From contig ML662465.1 in the NCBI GenBank assembly GCA_007570785.1, positions 3,793,902 through 3,857,901 of the forward strand: a DNA stretch of 64,000 bases, read 5' to 3'. The position numbers and the translations under genes were made by a program. How positions within the stretch are numbered: the first letter of the stretch is position 1; each line of letters starts with the position of its first letter. Below the pieces are notes generated by a model. It saw nothing but the letters and a program-made list of their open reading frames with translations, was not told the origin of the DNA and did not search any database. Below, piece after piece: positions 21,770 to 32,895 of this stretch. Source of the DNA: Antilocapra americana (lineage: Eukaryota; Chordata; Mammalia; Artiodactyla; Antilocapridae).

Positions 21770-22254
21770 CAACCAGCATTGAGGTTTAAGGAACTCATGG
21801 AGGAGTGCTGATATTTAAAGTTTCGAATCTCCTCAGCTTTTTCATTTTTCATTAAGTTTTCATTTTTATAATATGGTTCATTTGATCAATAAATATATAT
21901 TTCATGCTTATTGTGACTCAAGCACGGTGCTAGGCCCAGAGCAATGGGGCACAGCTATTTCTAAATAGTGTCACATTCTATCGTATTCTCATGGGGGCTC
22001 AGTTAACAGCTGATTCCCTGGGAATTGTACATCGTGTGTTTATAGCAAGAAAGCAAAAGGAAGGAGCTCTGTCTTTTGGTCCAGATATTTTGAGGACCTC
22101 ATTTGTCAAGGGCAGTGACGACCATCTCCCCCAAAGTGGGTGACTTCTGAAACCATGGTAGAAAGTTAGAGAGAGTATCTGTACCTATATCAGCACATGA
22201 CATCACCGCCTACCTGGTTCTCTGGCTCCCGAAGTTGGTGATATGTGATTAGAA
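21770..22254. other. Unassigned stretch
   Basis: Includes an AT-rich part and a possible MIR/L2 remnant near 21,900-21,960 (tcaagcacggtgctaggccc). Nothing firm. Confidence 0.35.
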
Positions 22255-22440
22255 GAATCTGAGGGAGTTTTTTTTTAAATATATTGGTTTCCAAGTCCTA
22301 CCCCAAACCAATTAACTCACAATCTGGGGGCCTGCCAGACTTAAATGTATTAAACCAGCTCCCGAGTGATTCCAAAATACTGATGTCTGGATCCTAATTT
22401 AAATCACTGGTATGTGGCCTGATGAGGCATGTTTAATGTG
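22255..22440. mobile_element. MER5-like hAT relic
   Basis: accccaaaccaattaactca, then ccagctcccgagtgattcca and ccaaaatactgatgtctgga resemble the inside of MER5-type non-autonomous hAT elements. Ends are not clear. Confidence 0.4.
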
Positions 22441-22799
22441 TAACAACAGCATAAGCATTTTAGTATTTCATTGAGCTTCTTAGTTTCTTAATATCACAAT
22501 GGAATGATGAGAAAACAAGAACAGCCCCCCAAAAAACCTCATGAGTCCTCAAATCTGACAAAAAGCAGAGACTTCAAGGCAATTGATGGGGAGAGAGGGA
22601 GAGGCTTGACAAAAATGCCATCATAGTCCCAACGTTATGCCTCTCCATAGTCAGCTGTGCTGGAGGGTGGAGAGGTGGAATAGTGTGAAGGCAGCCCTGT
22701 CACAGCTGTCCTTGGCATTTCTGCCTGGTAACTGATACCCAGATGCTAATTGGGCATTTTAAATGCTCTCTTCTTGGGCTAAAATGCAGCCACTGGATT
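22441..22799. other. Unassigned stretch
   Basis: No recognised repeat or gene. Confidence 0.4.
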
Positions 22800-23305
22800 G
22801 ACAATACCATCTGGGAATCTATTCAAAAGGCAAATTGTCAAACTCCACCCAGTAGTCATGTACAGATGTGAGAGCTGGACAGTAAAGAAGGTTAAGCACT
22901 GAAGAACTGATGCTTTCGAACCGTGGTCCTGGAGAAGACTCTTGAGTGTCCCTCAGACTACCAGGATATCAAACCAGTCAATCCTAAAGGAAATCAACCC
23001 TGACGCTAAAGCTGAAGCTCCAATACTTCGGCCACCAAAGACCCTGATGCTGGGAAAGATTGAGGGCAAGAGGAGAAGGGGGAGACAGAGGATGAGATAG
23101 TTGGATGGCATCACCAACTCAATTGACATGAGTTTGAGCAAACTTCGGGACATAGTTAAAGGACAGGGAAGCCTTGTGTGCTGTAGTCCATGAGGTCACA
23201 AAGAGATGGACACAACTTTTCGGCTGAAAAACAATAACAAACCCCACCCAGCATCAGAAACTCTGGAAGCAGGGTTCAGCAATCTGCATTCTGACAAGCT
23301 TTCCC
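22800..23305. mobile_element. Old hAT (MER5-like) relic split by BovB
   Basis: The two outer pieces (ctgggaatctattcaaaagg at the left; ggttcagcaatctgcattct and ggtgtttctgaagcatg at the right) look like parts of one MER5-like element, interrupted by BovB at 22,853-23,237. Confidence 0.4.
22853..23237 (+). mobile_element. BovB 3' end with TSD
   Basis: Forward BovB from gtcatgtacagatgtgagag to ttcggctgaaaaacaataa. Flanks caaactccacccag (22,839-22,852) and caaaccccacccag (23,238-23,251) match at 13 of 14 bases. Confidence 0.92.
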
Positions 23306-23309
23306 GGTG

Positions 23310-23505
23310 TTTCTGAAGCATGGTAACAGTCGTCCAAGCCAGAACCCTGGGAGTAATCCTCATTTCTTCTCATCCACAACCTCCCCACATTTAGCTGAGC
23401 CTGTCTATCCTATTCAAAAACGCATCCCGTGTTCTAATCTTTATCACCACTGTTCTGGTCCAGATGGTCGTCATCTCCTGCCTGGGCTGCCACGACAACC
23501 TCCCA
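23310..23505 (+). mobile_element. L2 LINE, internal
   Basis: ccctgggagtaatcctcatt followed by a cacaacctccccacatttag region and atcaccactgttctggtcca is L2 ORF-derived sequence. Confidence 0.55.
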
Positions 23506-23507
23506 GA

Positions 23508-23640
23508 GCAGTGGTTCTCAACACTGGCTGCACACGGACGCCTGGGCGCCATCCCACAAGTTCTGTTCAAATAGACTGGAGGCAGAGAAGCAGCTGGACA
23601 TCCGTGTTCTTTCAAACCACCCCCTACTCCTGCCACAGGG
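23508..23640. mobile_element. hAT relic with a 5' terminal repeat
   Basis: gcagtggttctcaacactgg is the terminal inverted repeat typical of MER5/Charlie-type elements, followed by ctgcacacgga. The opposite end is not found. Confidence 0.5.
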
Positions 23641-23817
23641 GAGTATAACATGCAGTCCAGGCTGAAAACCTCTGTCTGAAATGGTCTTCCCCTCCCACTT
23701 CTGCCTTTGTAGAAGGGTTACTGCCAGGATCCAAGCCCAAGGGGTACCGTTCACAGTGCAGTCTATATAAAGTGTACACCCTGGGAGGCGCGTTGGGGCA
23801 GCCCTATTCTCTCCTAA

Positions 23818-24004
23818 AGGTGGCTCAGTGGTAAAGGTGGCCTACTAATGCAGGAGACACAGGTTCAATACCTGGGTGGGGAAGATCCCCTGGAGAAGGA
23901 AACGGTACCCCCCACTCCAGTATTCTTGCCTGGGAAATCCCAGGCAGGCTACAGTCTGTGGGGTCTCAAAGGAGTTGGACATGACTTAGAGACTAAACAA
24001 GAAC
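23818..24004 (+). mobile_element. Bov-tA SINE with a perfect 12-bp TSD
   Basis: Forward Bov-tA flanked by attctctcctaa at 23,806-23,817 and 24,005-24,016. The exact duplication suggests a comparatively recent insertion. Confidence 0.94.
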
Positions 24005-24039
24005 ATTCTCTCCTAAGCAGGAGGAAGGATCTTCTCAAA

Positions 24040-24915
24040 ACATAAATCTTATCAAGTCTCTTCCCTGCTTAAGTCTTTAAAAGTCTTACCTTGAAAGTCT
24101 TTATCAAGGTCTAAATGCCCTGCACCTTCTAGCCCCTACCTGCAACCTCATCTTCTCTCCAACACTATTTTCTCCCTAAACTGGCTTTAATCAGTTCCTG
24201 AGATCCACAAGGTCCTTTCCTACCTAGATCTTTTTGTGCAGCCTGCTCCCTCTGTCCAGAATGTGGTTTCTGCACTGGCCTCATGGCTGACATCTTCTCA
24301 TCCCTTGGGTCTCAGGTCTAGTCTCCTACTCAGAGTCACTGTCTTTGGCCACTCCCCTTTTTTTCTCTCAATTATTCTTTATGTCAGTCCCATGGTTATT
24401 GTGATTTTTTTTTTTTTGGACGGGGCTGTTCTGCGTCTTGGTTGCCGCATACAGGTTTTCTCTAGTTGCAGTGAGTGGGGGCTATGCTCCAGTTGTACTT
24501 CTAGTGCTTCTCACTGTGATGGTTCCTCTTGTTGAGAAGCACAGTCTCTAGAGCACTCAGGCTTCAGAAGCCGTGGCTCAAGGGATAGCTAGAGCGTGGG
24601 GTGAATGATTGTGGCATATGAGCTTAGTTGCCTGAAGATCTTCCTGGACCAGGGACCAAACCTATGTCCCCTGCATTGGTAAGTGGATTCTTAACCACTG
24701 GACCACCAGGGAAGTTCTGGTTGTTGTTTTATAGCACTTATCTAACTTTTAATTGATTCATTTATCAGTTTAGTTACCTATTTCCTCTCTCTCTCTCTTC
24801 TCAGCCAGCCTAGTTTAGATTGAAAGATCTGTGGAGTCAAGGATAATTTTTGTTTTCTCTACCTAAGCACACTACCTGACACATAATGTACAAGAAAAAT
24901 TTGTTCAAGGAATTA
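24040..24915 (+). mobile_element. L2 LINE 3' part, split by a SINE
   Basis: Left part runs through gcctgctccctctgtccaga and ggcctcatggctgacatctt. After the SINE at 24,404-24,717 it resumes with ttatagcacttatctaactt and ends at cctgacacataatgta. The order matches one L2. Confidence 0.65.
24404..24717 (-). mobile_element. CHR-type SINE, long form
   Basis: Reverse copy: T-run, ctgttctgcgtcttggttgc, and an end reading accactggaccaccagggaa. It interrupts the L2. Confidence 0.9.
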
Positions 24916-25017
24916 ATTAATCATGGATCCAAGAAATGATGAGTCCAAAAACGTTCCCTAAGTCTGGACTTCCACAGAGAACACGTATCAGAAACAGGAA
25001 ACTGGGACCCTAAATGG

Positions 25018-25295
25018 CCTGAGCACAAATTCAGGAAGAAGGACCGAGGTGTGACTCCAATATTGCAAACTAAGGCTGGAGAAAATAGCCCTAATTTGTG
25101 GATATTGAACACTTTGTTGTTCAGTTGCTACACTGTGCCCGACTCTTTGAGACCCCATGAACTGCAACATGCCAGGGTTCCTTGTCCTTCACTATCTCCT
25201 GAAATTTGCAGAAACTCAGGAAGAAGGGCCAAGGTATAATTCCAAGCTTGCAAACTAAGGCTGGAAACAATAGCTGTGATGTATGGATATTGAAC
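25018..25295. repeat. Diverged direct duplication around a BovB fragment
   Basis: An approximately 80-bp unit (25,032-25,112) recurs at 25,217-25,295 with about 83% identity by hand alignment. Both contain gcaaactaaggctgga and tggatattgaac. A 91-bp reverse BovB-like piece lies between them. The unit is too long to be a target duplication. Confidence 0.8.
25113..25203 (-). mobile_element. BovB/BovA 3' fragment
   Basis: Reverse: gttgttcagttgctacactg to gtccttcactatctcctga, the BovB terminal segment. Confidence 0.75.
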
Positions 25296-25783
25296 CCTCC
25301 TGGTAGAAAAATAGCAGAAGAGAATAAGAAAGTACAGCAGCCTAGAGAACCACAGAAATATCAGTAGATATTCCCCGGAACACAAGTTACAGTGGCCCAA
25401 GCAATGCCAAACTCCTCGCAACAGGGGCGGCATATGTCCTGGGACTGGAGCGGTTTGCTGAGAACTGCTGTTCCCACAATTTCCCTAGTACACACACTGA
25501 ACACCTTCTTCTTGCTGCATACAGGTAGATGCTGGCTTAAGGGCCGTGAGAAAAACAGACAATGAGCAAGCATAGAGTCTAACAGGAAAGCTAGATAATA
25601 AACAAGGAATTTGAGTAAAAGAAATTCAAATTTTTTTGTGGCTGTAAGTTTATATAATTCGGGGAGGAAGGAATGCCCTCTTAAAAAAATACAAAACTAC
25701 AAATACAGAGCCAGATACAAAAGTAAATATCTATGTATGTGTCAAACTCAAAGAACTATAAAGCAAAAAAGCATATGTAGGGA
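25296..25783. other. Unassigned stretch
   Basis: No recognised repeat or gene. AT-rich at its right end. Confidence 0.4.
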
Positions 25784-25900
25784 CTTCCCTTGAGATCCAG
25801 TGGTTAGTAATCTGCCTTGCAATTCAGAGGGTGCAGATTTGATTGGGGAGCTAAGATCCCACATGCCTCATGGCCAAAAAACTAAAACATAAAACAGAAG
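25784..25900 (+). mobile_element. CHR-type SINE, short
   Basis: acttcccttgagatccagtg start, gctaagatcccacatgcctc end and an A-rich tail. Confidence 0.85.
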
Positions 25901-25946
25901 TAATATTGTAACAAATTCAGTAAAGACTTTAAAAATGGTCTACATC

Positions 25947-27080
25947 CCTAATTAAAATTAAAAGCTTCTGCACAACAAAGGAAACTATAAGCAAAGTGAA
26001 AAGGCAGCCTTTAGAATGGGAGAAAATAATAGCAATCGAAGCAACTGACAAAGAATTAATCTCAAAAATATACAAGCAACTCCTGCAGCTCAATTCCAGA
26101 AAAATAAACGACCCAATCAAAAAGTGGGCCAAAGAACTAAACAGACATTTCTCCAAAGAAGACATACAGATGGCTAACAAACACATGAAAAGATGCTCAA
26201 CATCACTCATTATCAGAGAAATGCAAATCAAAACCACAACAAGGTACCATTCCACGCCAGTCAGAATGGCTGTTATCCAAAAGTCTACAAGCATAAATAT
26301 TGGAAAGGGTGTGGAGAAAAGGGAACCCTCTTACACTGTTGCTGGGAATGCAAACTAGTACATCCACTATGGAGAACAGTGTGGAGATTCCTTAAAAAAA
26401 AAAAATGGAAGTAGAACTGCCATATGACCCAGCAATCCCATTGCTGGGCATACACACCAAGGAAATCAGAATTGAAAGAGACATGTGTTCATCACAACAC
26501 TGTTAATAATAGCCAGGACATGGAAGCAACCTAGATGTCCATCAGCAGACAAATGGATAAGAAAGCTGTGGTACATATATACAATGGAATATTACTCAGC
26601 CATTAAAAAGAATACATTTGAATCAGTTCTAATGAGGTGGATGAAACTGGAGCCTATTATACAGAGTGAAGTAAGCCAGAAAGAAAAATACCAATACAGT
26701 TTACCAACGTATGTATATGGAATTTAGAAAGATGGTAATGATAACCCTGTATGTGAGAGAGCAAAAGAGACATAGATGTATAGAACAGTCTTTTGGACTC
26801 TGTGGGAGAGGGCAAGGGTGGGATGATTTGGGAGAATGACACTGAAACATGTATATTATCATATGTGAAATGAATCACCAGTCTAGGTTAGATACATTAT
26901 ACAGGGTGCTTGGGGCTGGTGCACTGGGATGACCCAGAAGGATGGGATGGGGGGGAGGTGGGAGGGGGGGTTTAGGATGGGGAACACATGTACACCCATG
27001 GCAGATCCATGTCAATGTATGACAAAACCAATGCAATACTGTAAAGTAATTAGCCTCCAATTAAAATAAATGTATTTTTG
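25947..27080 (+). mobile_element. Ruminant L1, 5'-truncated (ORF2 end and 3' UTR)
   Basis: Forward L1 beginning inside the ORF2 C-terminal region (a frame open at 25,996-26,358, then frameshifts), followed by the family's 3' UTR with a G-rich tract at 26,949-26,982 and gtaattagcctccaatta near the end. Flanks aaaatggtctacatc (25,932-25,946) and aaaatggtccacatc (27,081-27,095) match at 14 of 15. The poly(A) tail directly before the right duplication is missing; a 13-A run follows it instead. Confidence 0.92.
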
Positions 27081-27095
27081 AAAATGGTCCACATC

Positions 27096-28016
27096 AAAAA
27101 AAAAAAAAACTTTAAAAAAACAGTATATATAAATTTAAAACTAAATTTTGAACCAAAGCAAAAATCAGTGTATGGCAGAGAAACACACTCAATAAACGTT
27201 ATGTTGCATTACCATCTCCAAAGCAAAAGGCAAGTATGTACTAAGAATGAGTAGAGAAATCACAACAAATTACAAATTTTTAAAAACTGACAAATGCCAC
27301 AAACCACAAAATCCAGGAAAAAAATTTATATTTCTTTCCCCATGTATTTCACCTCAAACTCATTGGTTCCTTCTTTGTATGAAGACAATTTTGTATAATT
27401 TTCTACAGAGAGACTAGAAAGCTAATTTAGTATTTCTTCTAGGATGGTTGATTAAAATTTATTTCTTAATTAATTGTTTCTTTAAGCTTCATCATTTTTT
27501 ATTGGCATGTTCAGTAAATTTTAAAAACTGTTGTCCTAAGTTGGAAGACTTCTATTAAGTTGCTTTCACATGTAAGTTATAAGATTTGGGAAACTCTTCT
27601 ATAGAAGAGCTTTTAGCAGTGCACTTTTCAAACTTGGTTTCTCATTCATTATCCATATAATTCTGGTGCCAGGTTCTAAAGGGCACATTTCAAATATGGA
27701 TTGAGTCCTGGCTCTGCACTGCCATGCCACATCACCTGTGAGTTGTTACAGTAGGCAGCAGAAGTACACTTGAAAGCCATTTTTATCATGGGATTGCTGG
27801 CAGTCGTTTACCATATGCATAAGGAACTGCAAGCTACATAAATATATCTCATTAACCTCAAACTAAAATGTGTCCCTGACTTAACTTCTACTTCATTACA
27901 GAGAACTCCCTGCAGTTTCTCCAGTGTTACTCAGCCTGAAGGAAATGCAATGGAGAGGGCAAGTCAGAGCGGACACAGACACGAATCCTAATGAAATGCA
28001 CTTAAAATAGTTTACT
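27096..28016. other. AT-rich unassigned stretch
   Basis: A possible MIR remnant lies near 27,650-27,760 (attgagtcctggctctgcac). No gene signature. Confidence 0.4.
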
Positions 28017-28262
28017 ACTGGGCTGGTCCAGGAGTTAAGTATCCACTTGCCAATGTAGGGGACAGGGGTTCAATCCCTGGTGCAGGAAGATCCCACATGC
28101 CACAGGGCAGCCAAGCCCGTATACCGCAGCTACTGAAGCCCATGTACTCTAGGGCTGGCAAGCTGTATCTGCTGAGCCTGCAGGCCTAGAGTCCATGCTC
28201 CGCAACAAGGGAAGGCTCTGCATCAAGAGAAGCCACCACAATAAGAAGTCCATGCAAAGTGG
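28017..28262 (+). mobile_element. CHR-type SINE, long form
   Basis: gggctggtccaggagttaag start, ggttcaatccctggtgcagg B box, and a body ending agaagccaccacaataagaa. Confidence 0.85.
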
Positions 28263-28505
28263 ATAAAGAACTAGGATTCGGAGGGTGTTTGGCTTTGGCT
28301 TGGCCACAGCCTCCAGGCATTCAAGCCCTATTTTCTGAGGATCTCAGAGCTGCCACGTTGAGAATAGATTGAAGGGGCCAACAGCAGAAGCTGTTGCAGT
28401 AATCCAGCCTAGAGGTGATGGTGGCTTGGACCAGAAGGGGCTGGATTCTGGATGTGTTTTGAAGGCAGAGTTGACTGCATTTACTGATTGGATAAGAATG
28501 AGAGA
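28263..28505. mobile_element. Old LINE-like repeat
   Basis: agctgttgcagtaatccagc, gaggtgatggtggcttggac and tctggatgtgttttgaaggc belong to a common old mammalian repeat (L2/L3-like; class not certain). Confidence 0.45.
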
Positions 28506-28539
28506 GAGATCAAGCCCTGCACCTTCGAAGGGGAGGTAC

Positions 28540-30660
28540 TGACTCCAAGACCCTAGACTACCAGAGAACTAACCTAGGGGGTATCAAATAGTGAGAACTC
28601 ACACAAAGGAAACCACTTGAATACAAGATCCAGCATCACCCAACCACCATAGCACCCTGCTGCAGGATGCCTCATCTAAACAACAAACAAAACAAAACTA
28701 CAAACCAAATCATCAGCAGACAGGATTACCACCTCAATCATTTTGCCCATCAGAGCAAAATCAAACAAACAAACAAAAACTCAACACAAATCTCACCCTA
28801 TATGAAGCTTACACAAACCACTGGACCAACTTTAGGAGGGTAGAAACCAAAAGGAAGAAAGTATTCAAACTTCTTCAAGGAAAGAATTCAACTTTCCTTG
28901 AAGCCTGGGAAAAGGAGACCTCAAACACAATAAGTTAAGAAAAAAATAAAATAAAAGGCAGAGAAATACTGCAAAAGTGAAGGAACAAACTAGAAACACA
29001 GAAGTCCAAATAAATGAAGAAGAAATAGGTAAACTACCTGAAAAAGAATTCTGAATAATGATAGTAAAAATGATGAAAAACCTTGAAAACAAAATGGAGA
29101 AAATGCAATAATCAATTAACAAAGACCTAGAGAATTAAAGAATAAACATACAGAGACAAACAACACAATTACTGAAATTAAAAATAATCTAGAAGGAATC
29201 AATAGCAGAATATCTGAAGCAGAAAAACTAATCAGTGAGCTGGAAGATAAAATGGTGGAAATAACTTCTGAAGAGCAGAATAAAGTAAAAAGAATGAAAA
29301 GAACTGAGGACACTCTCAGAGACCTCTGGGACAATATCAAATGCACCACATTCCAATTATAGAGGTCCCAGAAGAAGAAGAGAAAAAGAAAGGGTATGAG
29401 AAAATTTTTGAAGAGATTATAGTTGAAAATTTCCCACACATGGAAAAGGAAATAGTCAATCACGTCCAAAAGGCACAAAGACTCCCATATTAGATAAACC
29501 CAAGGAGAAATATGCCAAGACATATACTAATCAAACTAACAAAGACTACACATAAAGAATATTTAAAGCAGCAAGGGAGAAGCAACAAGTAACATACAAG
29601 GGAAACCCCATACACTTAACAGCTGATCTTTCAGCAGAAACTCTGCAGGCCAGTAGGGAATGGCAGGATATATTTTAAGTACTGAAAGAGAAATTTCTAT
29701 AACCAAGATTACTGTACCCGGCAAGGATCTCATTCAAAATTGATGGAGAAATAAAAAGCTTTTCAGACAATCAAAAGGTAAGAGAATTCAGTACCACCAA
29801 GCCAGCTTTACAACAAATGTTAAAGGGACTTATATATCAAGAAATACAAGAGAGGAAAAACGATCTACAAAATCAACCCCAAACAATTAAGAAAATGGCA
29901 ATAAGAACATATATATCAATAATTGCTTTAAATGTAAATGGATTAAATGCTCCAACCAAAAGGCACAGACTGGCTGAATGGATACAAAAACAAGACTGAT
30001 ATACATGCTCTCTACAAGAAATCCACTGCAGACCCAAAGACACATATAGACTGAAAGTGAGAGGATGGAAAAATATATTCCATGCAAATGGGAAGCAAAA
30101 GAAAGCTGGAGTAGCAATCCTCATATTAGACAAAATAGACCTTGAAATAAAGAATATTACAAGAGATAAGGAAGGACACTACATAATGATCAAGGGATCG
30201 ATCCAAGGCGAAAACATAACAATTGTAAATATCTATGCATCGAACATAGCAGCACCTCAATACATAAGACAAACACTAACAGACATAAAATGAGAAATTG
30301 ACAGTAATACAATAATAGTTGGAGGCTTTAACACCCCACTCACACCAACAGACAGATCATCAACACAGAAAATCAATAAGGAAACACAAGTCTTAAATGA
30401 TACATTAGATGAGATGGATTTCATTGATATCTCTAGGACATTCCATCCAAATGCAGAAGAATACACCTTCTTCTCAAGTGCACATGGAACATTCTCCAGG
30501 ATAGACCACATCTTGGGTCACAAATCAAATCTCAGTAAATTTAACAAAATTGAAATCATATCAAGCATCTTCTCTGACCAGGACGCTAGAAGACTAGTTA
30601 TCAATTACCAGTAAAAAAAAAAAAAAACTGTAAGGAACACAAACACATGGAAATTAAACA
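28540..30660 (+). mobile_element. L1 5' part: 5' UTR end, ORF1, start of ORF2
   Basis: Forward L1. The 5' UTR end runs to about 28,950, with caaa-type repeats near 28,680-28,780. ORF1 occupies about 28,951-29,890; its expected start reads ATA rather than ATG, and stops and frameshifts follow. The ORF1 coiled-coil stretch (Glu/Lys-rich) is still recognisable. ORF2 starts at 29,895 and its endonuclease part is broken by a stop near 29,998. The copy ends abruptly at 30,660 where BovB begins, and does not resume after it. Confidence 0.88.
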
Positions 30661-32865
30661 GTTTAGTTCAGTTCAGTTCAGTCACTCAGTTGTGTCCGAC
30701 TCTTTGTGACCCTGTGAATCGCAGCACGCCAGGCCTCCCTGTCCATCACCAACTCCCAGAGTCTACCCAAACCCATGTCCATCGAGTCGGTGATGCCATC
30801 CAGCCATCTCATCCTCTGTCATCCCCTATTTCTCCTGCCCTCAATCCTTCCCAGCATTAGGGTCTTTTCCAATGAGTCAACTCTTTGCATGAGGTGGTCA
30901 AAGTATTGGAGTTTCAGCTTCAACATCAGTCCTTCCAAAGAACTGATCTCCTTCCAGGACTGATCTCCTTTAGGATGGACTGGTTGGACCTTCTTGCAGT
31001 CCAAGGGACTCTCAAGAGTCTTCTCCAACACCACAGTTCAAAAGCATCAATTCTTCGGTGCTCAGCTTTCTTCACCGTCCAACTCTCACATCCATACATG
31101 ACCACTGGGAAAACCATAGCCTTGACTAGACAAACCTTAGTCAGCAAAGTAATGTTGCTGCTTTTAAATATGCTATCTAGGTTGGTCATAACTTTCCTTC
31201 CAAGGAGTAACTGTCTTTTAATTTAATGGCTGCAGTCACCATCTGCAGTGATTTTGGAGGCCCCCAAAATAAAGCTTGACACTGTTTCCACTCTTTCCCC
31301 ATTTATTTCCCATGAAGTGATAGGACCAGATGCCATGATCTTTGTTTTCTGAATGTTGAGATTTAAGCCAACTTTTTCACTCTTCTCTTTCACTTTCAGC
31401 AAGAGGCTCTTTAGTTCCTCTTCACTTTCTGCCATAAGGATGGTGTCGTCTGCATATCTGAGGTTATTGATATTTCTCCCGGCAATCTTGATTTCAGCTT
31501 GTGCTTCCTCCAGCCCAGTGATTCTCATGATGTACTCTGCAAATAATTTAAATAAGCAGGGTGACAATATACAGCCTTGACGTACTCCTTTTCCTATTTG
31601 GAACCAGTCCGTTGTTCCATGTCCAGTTCTAACTGTTGCTTCCTGACCTGCATACAGGTTTCTCAAGAGACAGGTCTCTTGAAGAATTTTCCACAGTTTA
31701 TTGTGATTCACGCAGTCAAAGGCTTTGGCATAGTCAGTAAAGCAGAAATAGATGTTTTTTCTGGAACTCTCTTGCTTTTTCCATAATCCAGCAGATGTTG
31801 GCAATTTGATCTCTGGTTCCTCTGCCTTTTCTAAAACCAGCTTGAACATCTGGAAGTTCACGGTTCACGTATTGCTGAAGCCTGGCTTGGAGAATTTTGA
31901 GCATCACTTTACTAGTGTGTGAGATGAGTGCAACTGTGCGGTAGTTCGAGCATTCTTTGGCATTGCCTTTCTTTGGGACTGGAATGAAAATTGACCTTTT
32001 CCAGTTCTGTGGCCACTGCTGAGTTTTCAAATTTGCTGGCATATTGAGTGCAGCACTTTCACAGCATCATCTTTCAGGAGTTGAAATAGCTCAACTGGAA
32101 TTCCATCACCTCCACTAGCTTTGTTTGTAGTGATGCTTTCTAAGGCCTACTTGACTTCACATTCCAGGATGTCTGGCTCTAGGAGAGTGATCATACCATC
32201 ATGATTATCTGGGTCGTGAAGATCTTTTTTGTACAGTTCTTCTGTGTATTCTTGCCACCTCTTCTTAATATCTTCTGCTTCTGTTAGGTCCTTACCATTT
32301 CTGTCCTTTATTGAGCCCATCTTTGCATGAAATGTTCCCTTGGTATCTCTAATTTTTTTGAAGTGATCTCTAGTCTTTCCCATTCTATTATTGTTTTCCT
32401 CTATTTCTTTGCATTGACCGCTGAGGAAGGCTTTCTCATTTCTCCTTGCTGTTCTTTGGAACTCTGCATTCAAATTGGCATATCTTTCCTTTTCTACTTT
32501 GCTTTTTACTTCCCTTCTTTTCACAGGGAAGCCTTCCTCAGACAGCCATTTTGCTTTTTTGCATTTCTTGTTATTGGGGATGGTCTTGATTCCTGTCTCC
32601 TGTACAATGTCACAAACCTCCTTCCATAGTTCATCAGACACTCTATCAGATCTAGTCCTTTAAATCTATTTCTCACTTCCACTGTATAGTCATAAAAAAT
32701 TTGATTTAGGTCATACTTGAACGGTCTAGTGGTTTTCTCCACTTTCTTCAATTTAAGTCTGAATTTGGCAATAAGGAGTTCATGATCTGAGCCACAAACA
32801 GCTCCCGGTCTTGTTTTTGCTGACTCTATAGAGCTTCTCCATCTTTGGCTGAAAAAAAAAAAAAG
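30661..32865 (-). mobile_element. BovB (RTE-clade LINE), 2.2 kb, inverted
   Basis: Reverse BovB with the 3' terminus at the left, seen as the (ttcag)n run at 30,664-30,682. It extends to about 32,858, where an A-rich run marks the 5' junction. BovB is usually about 3.2 kb with an N-terminal endonuclease, so this copy is 5'-truncated and lacks most of that domain. No target duplication was found. Confidence 0.93.
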
Positions 32866-32895
32866 TACTAATTGCACAAAAAAAATTGTTTGCAC
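31223..32895 (-). pseudogene. BovB reverse transcriptase ORF, frame-broken
   Basis: Four overlapping open frames on the reverse strand (32,895-32,521, 32,641-32,147, 32,042-31,734, 31,861-31,223) read one ancestral ORF through frameshifts. RT motifs in order are: GRGTRDQ before the palm, YAKAFD (motif A), RQGCILSPCLF (motif B) and YADD (motif C) at about 31,445-31,456. Both palm aspartate positions are kept. The protein would copy BovB RNA at a nicked target and mobilise Bov-tA SINEs in trans, but this copy cannot make it. The first bases of the outermost frame lie beyond the element. Confidence 0.88.

Noticed and set aside
25929..26294. 121-codon reverse ORF with membrane-like segments
   Set aside because: Antisense shadow of L1 ORF2.
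28680..28780. Repeated caaa units suggesting a tandem array
   Set aside because: This is the normal L1 5' UTR end of this family, not an array of interest.
29116..29523. 135-codon hydrophobic reverse ORF that looks like a membrane protein
   Set aside because: It is the antisense shadow of the L1 ORF1 coiled-coil region; Lys/Glu-rich sequence reads as Phe/Leu/Ser-rich on the other strand.
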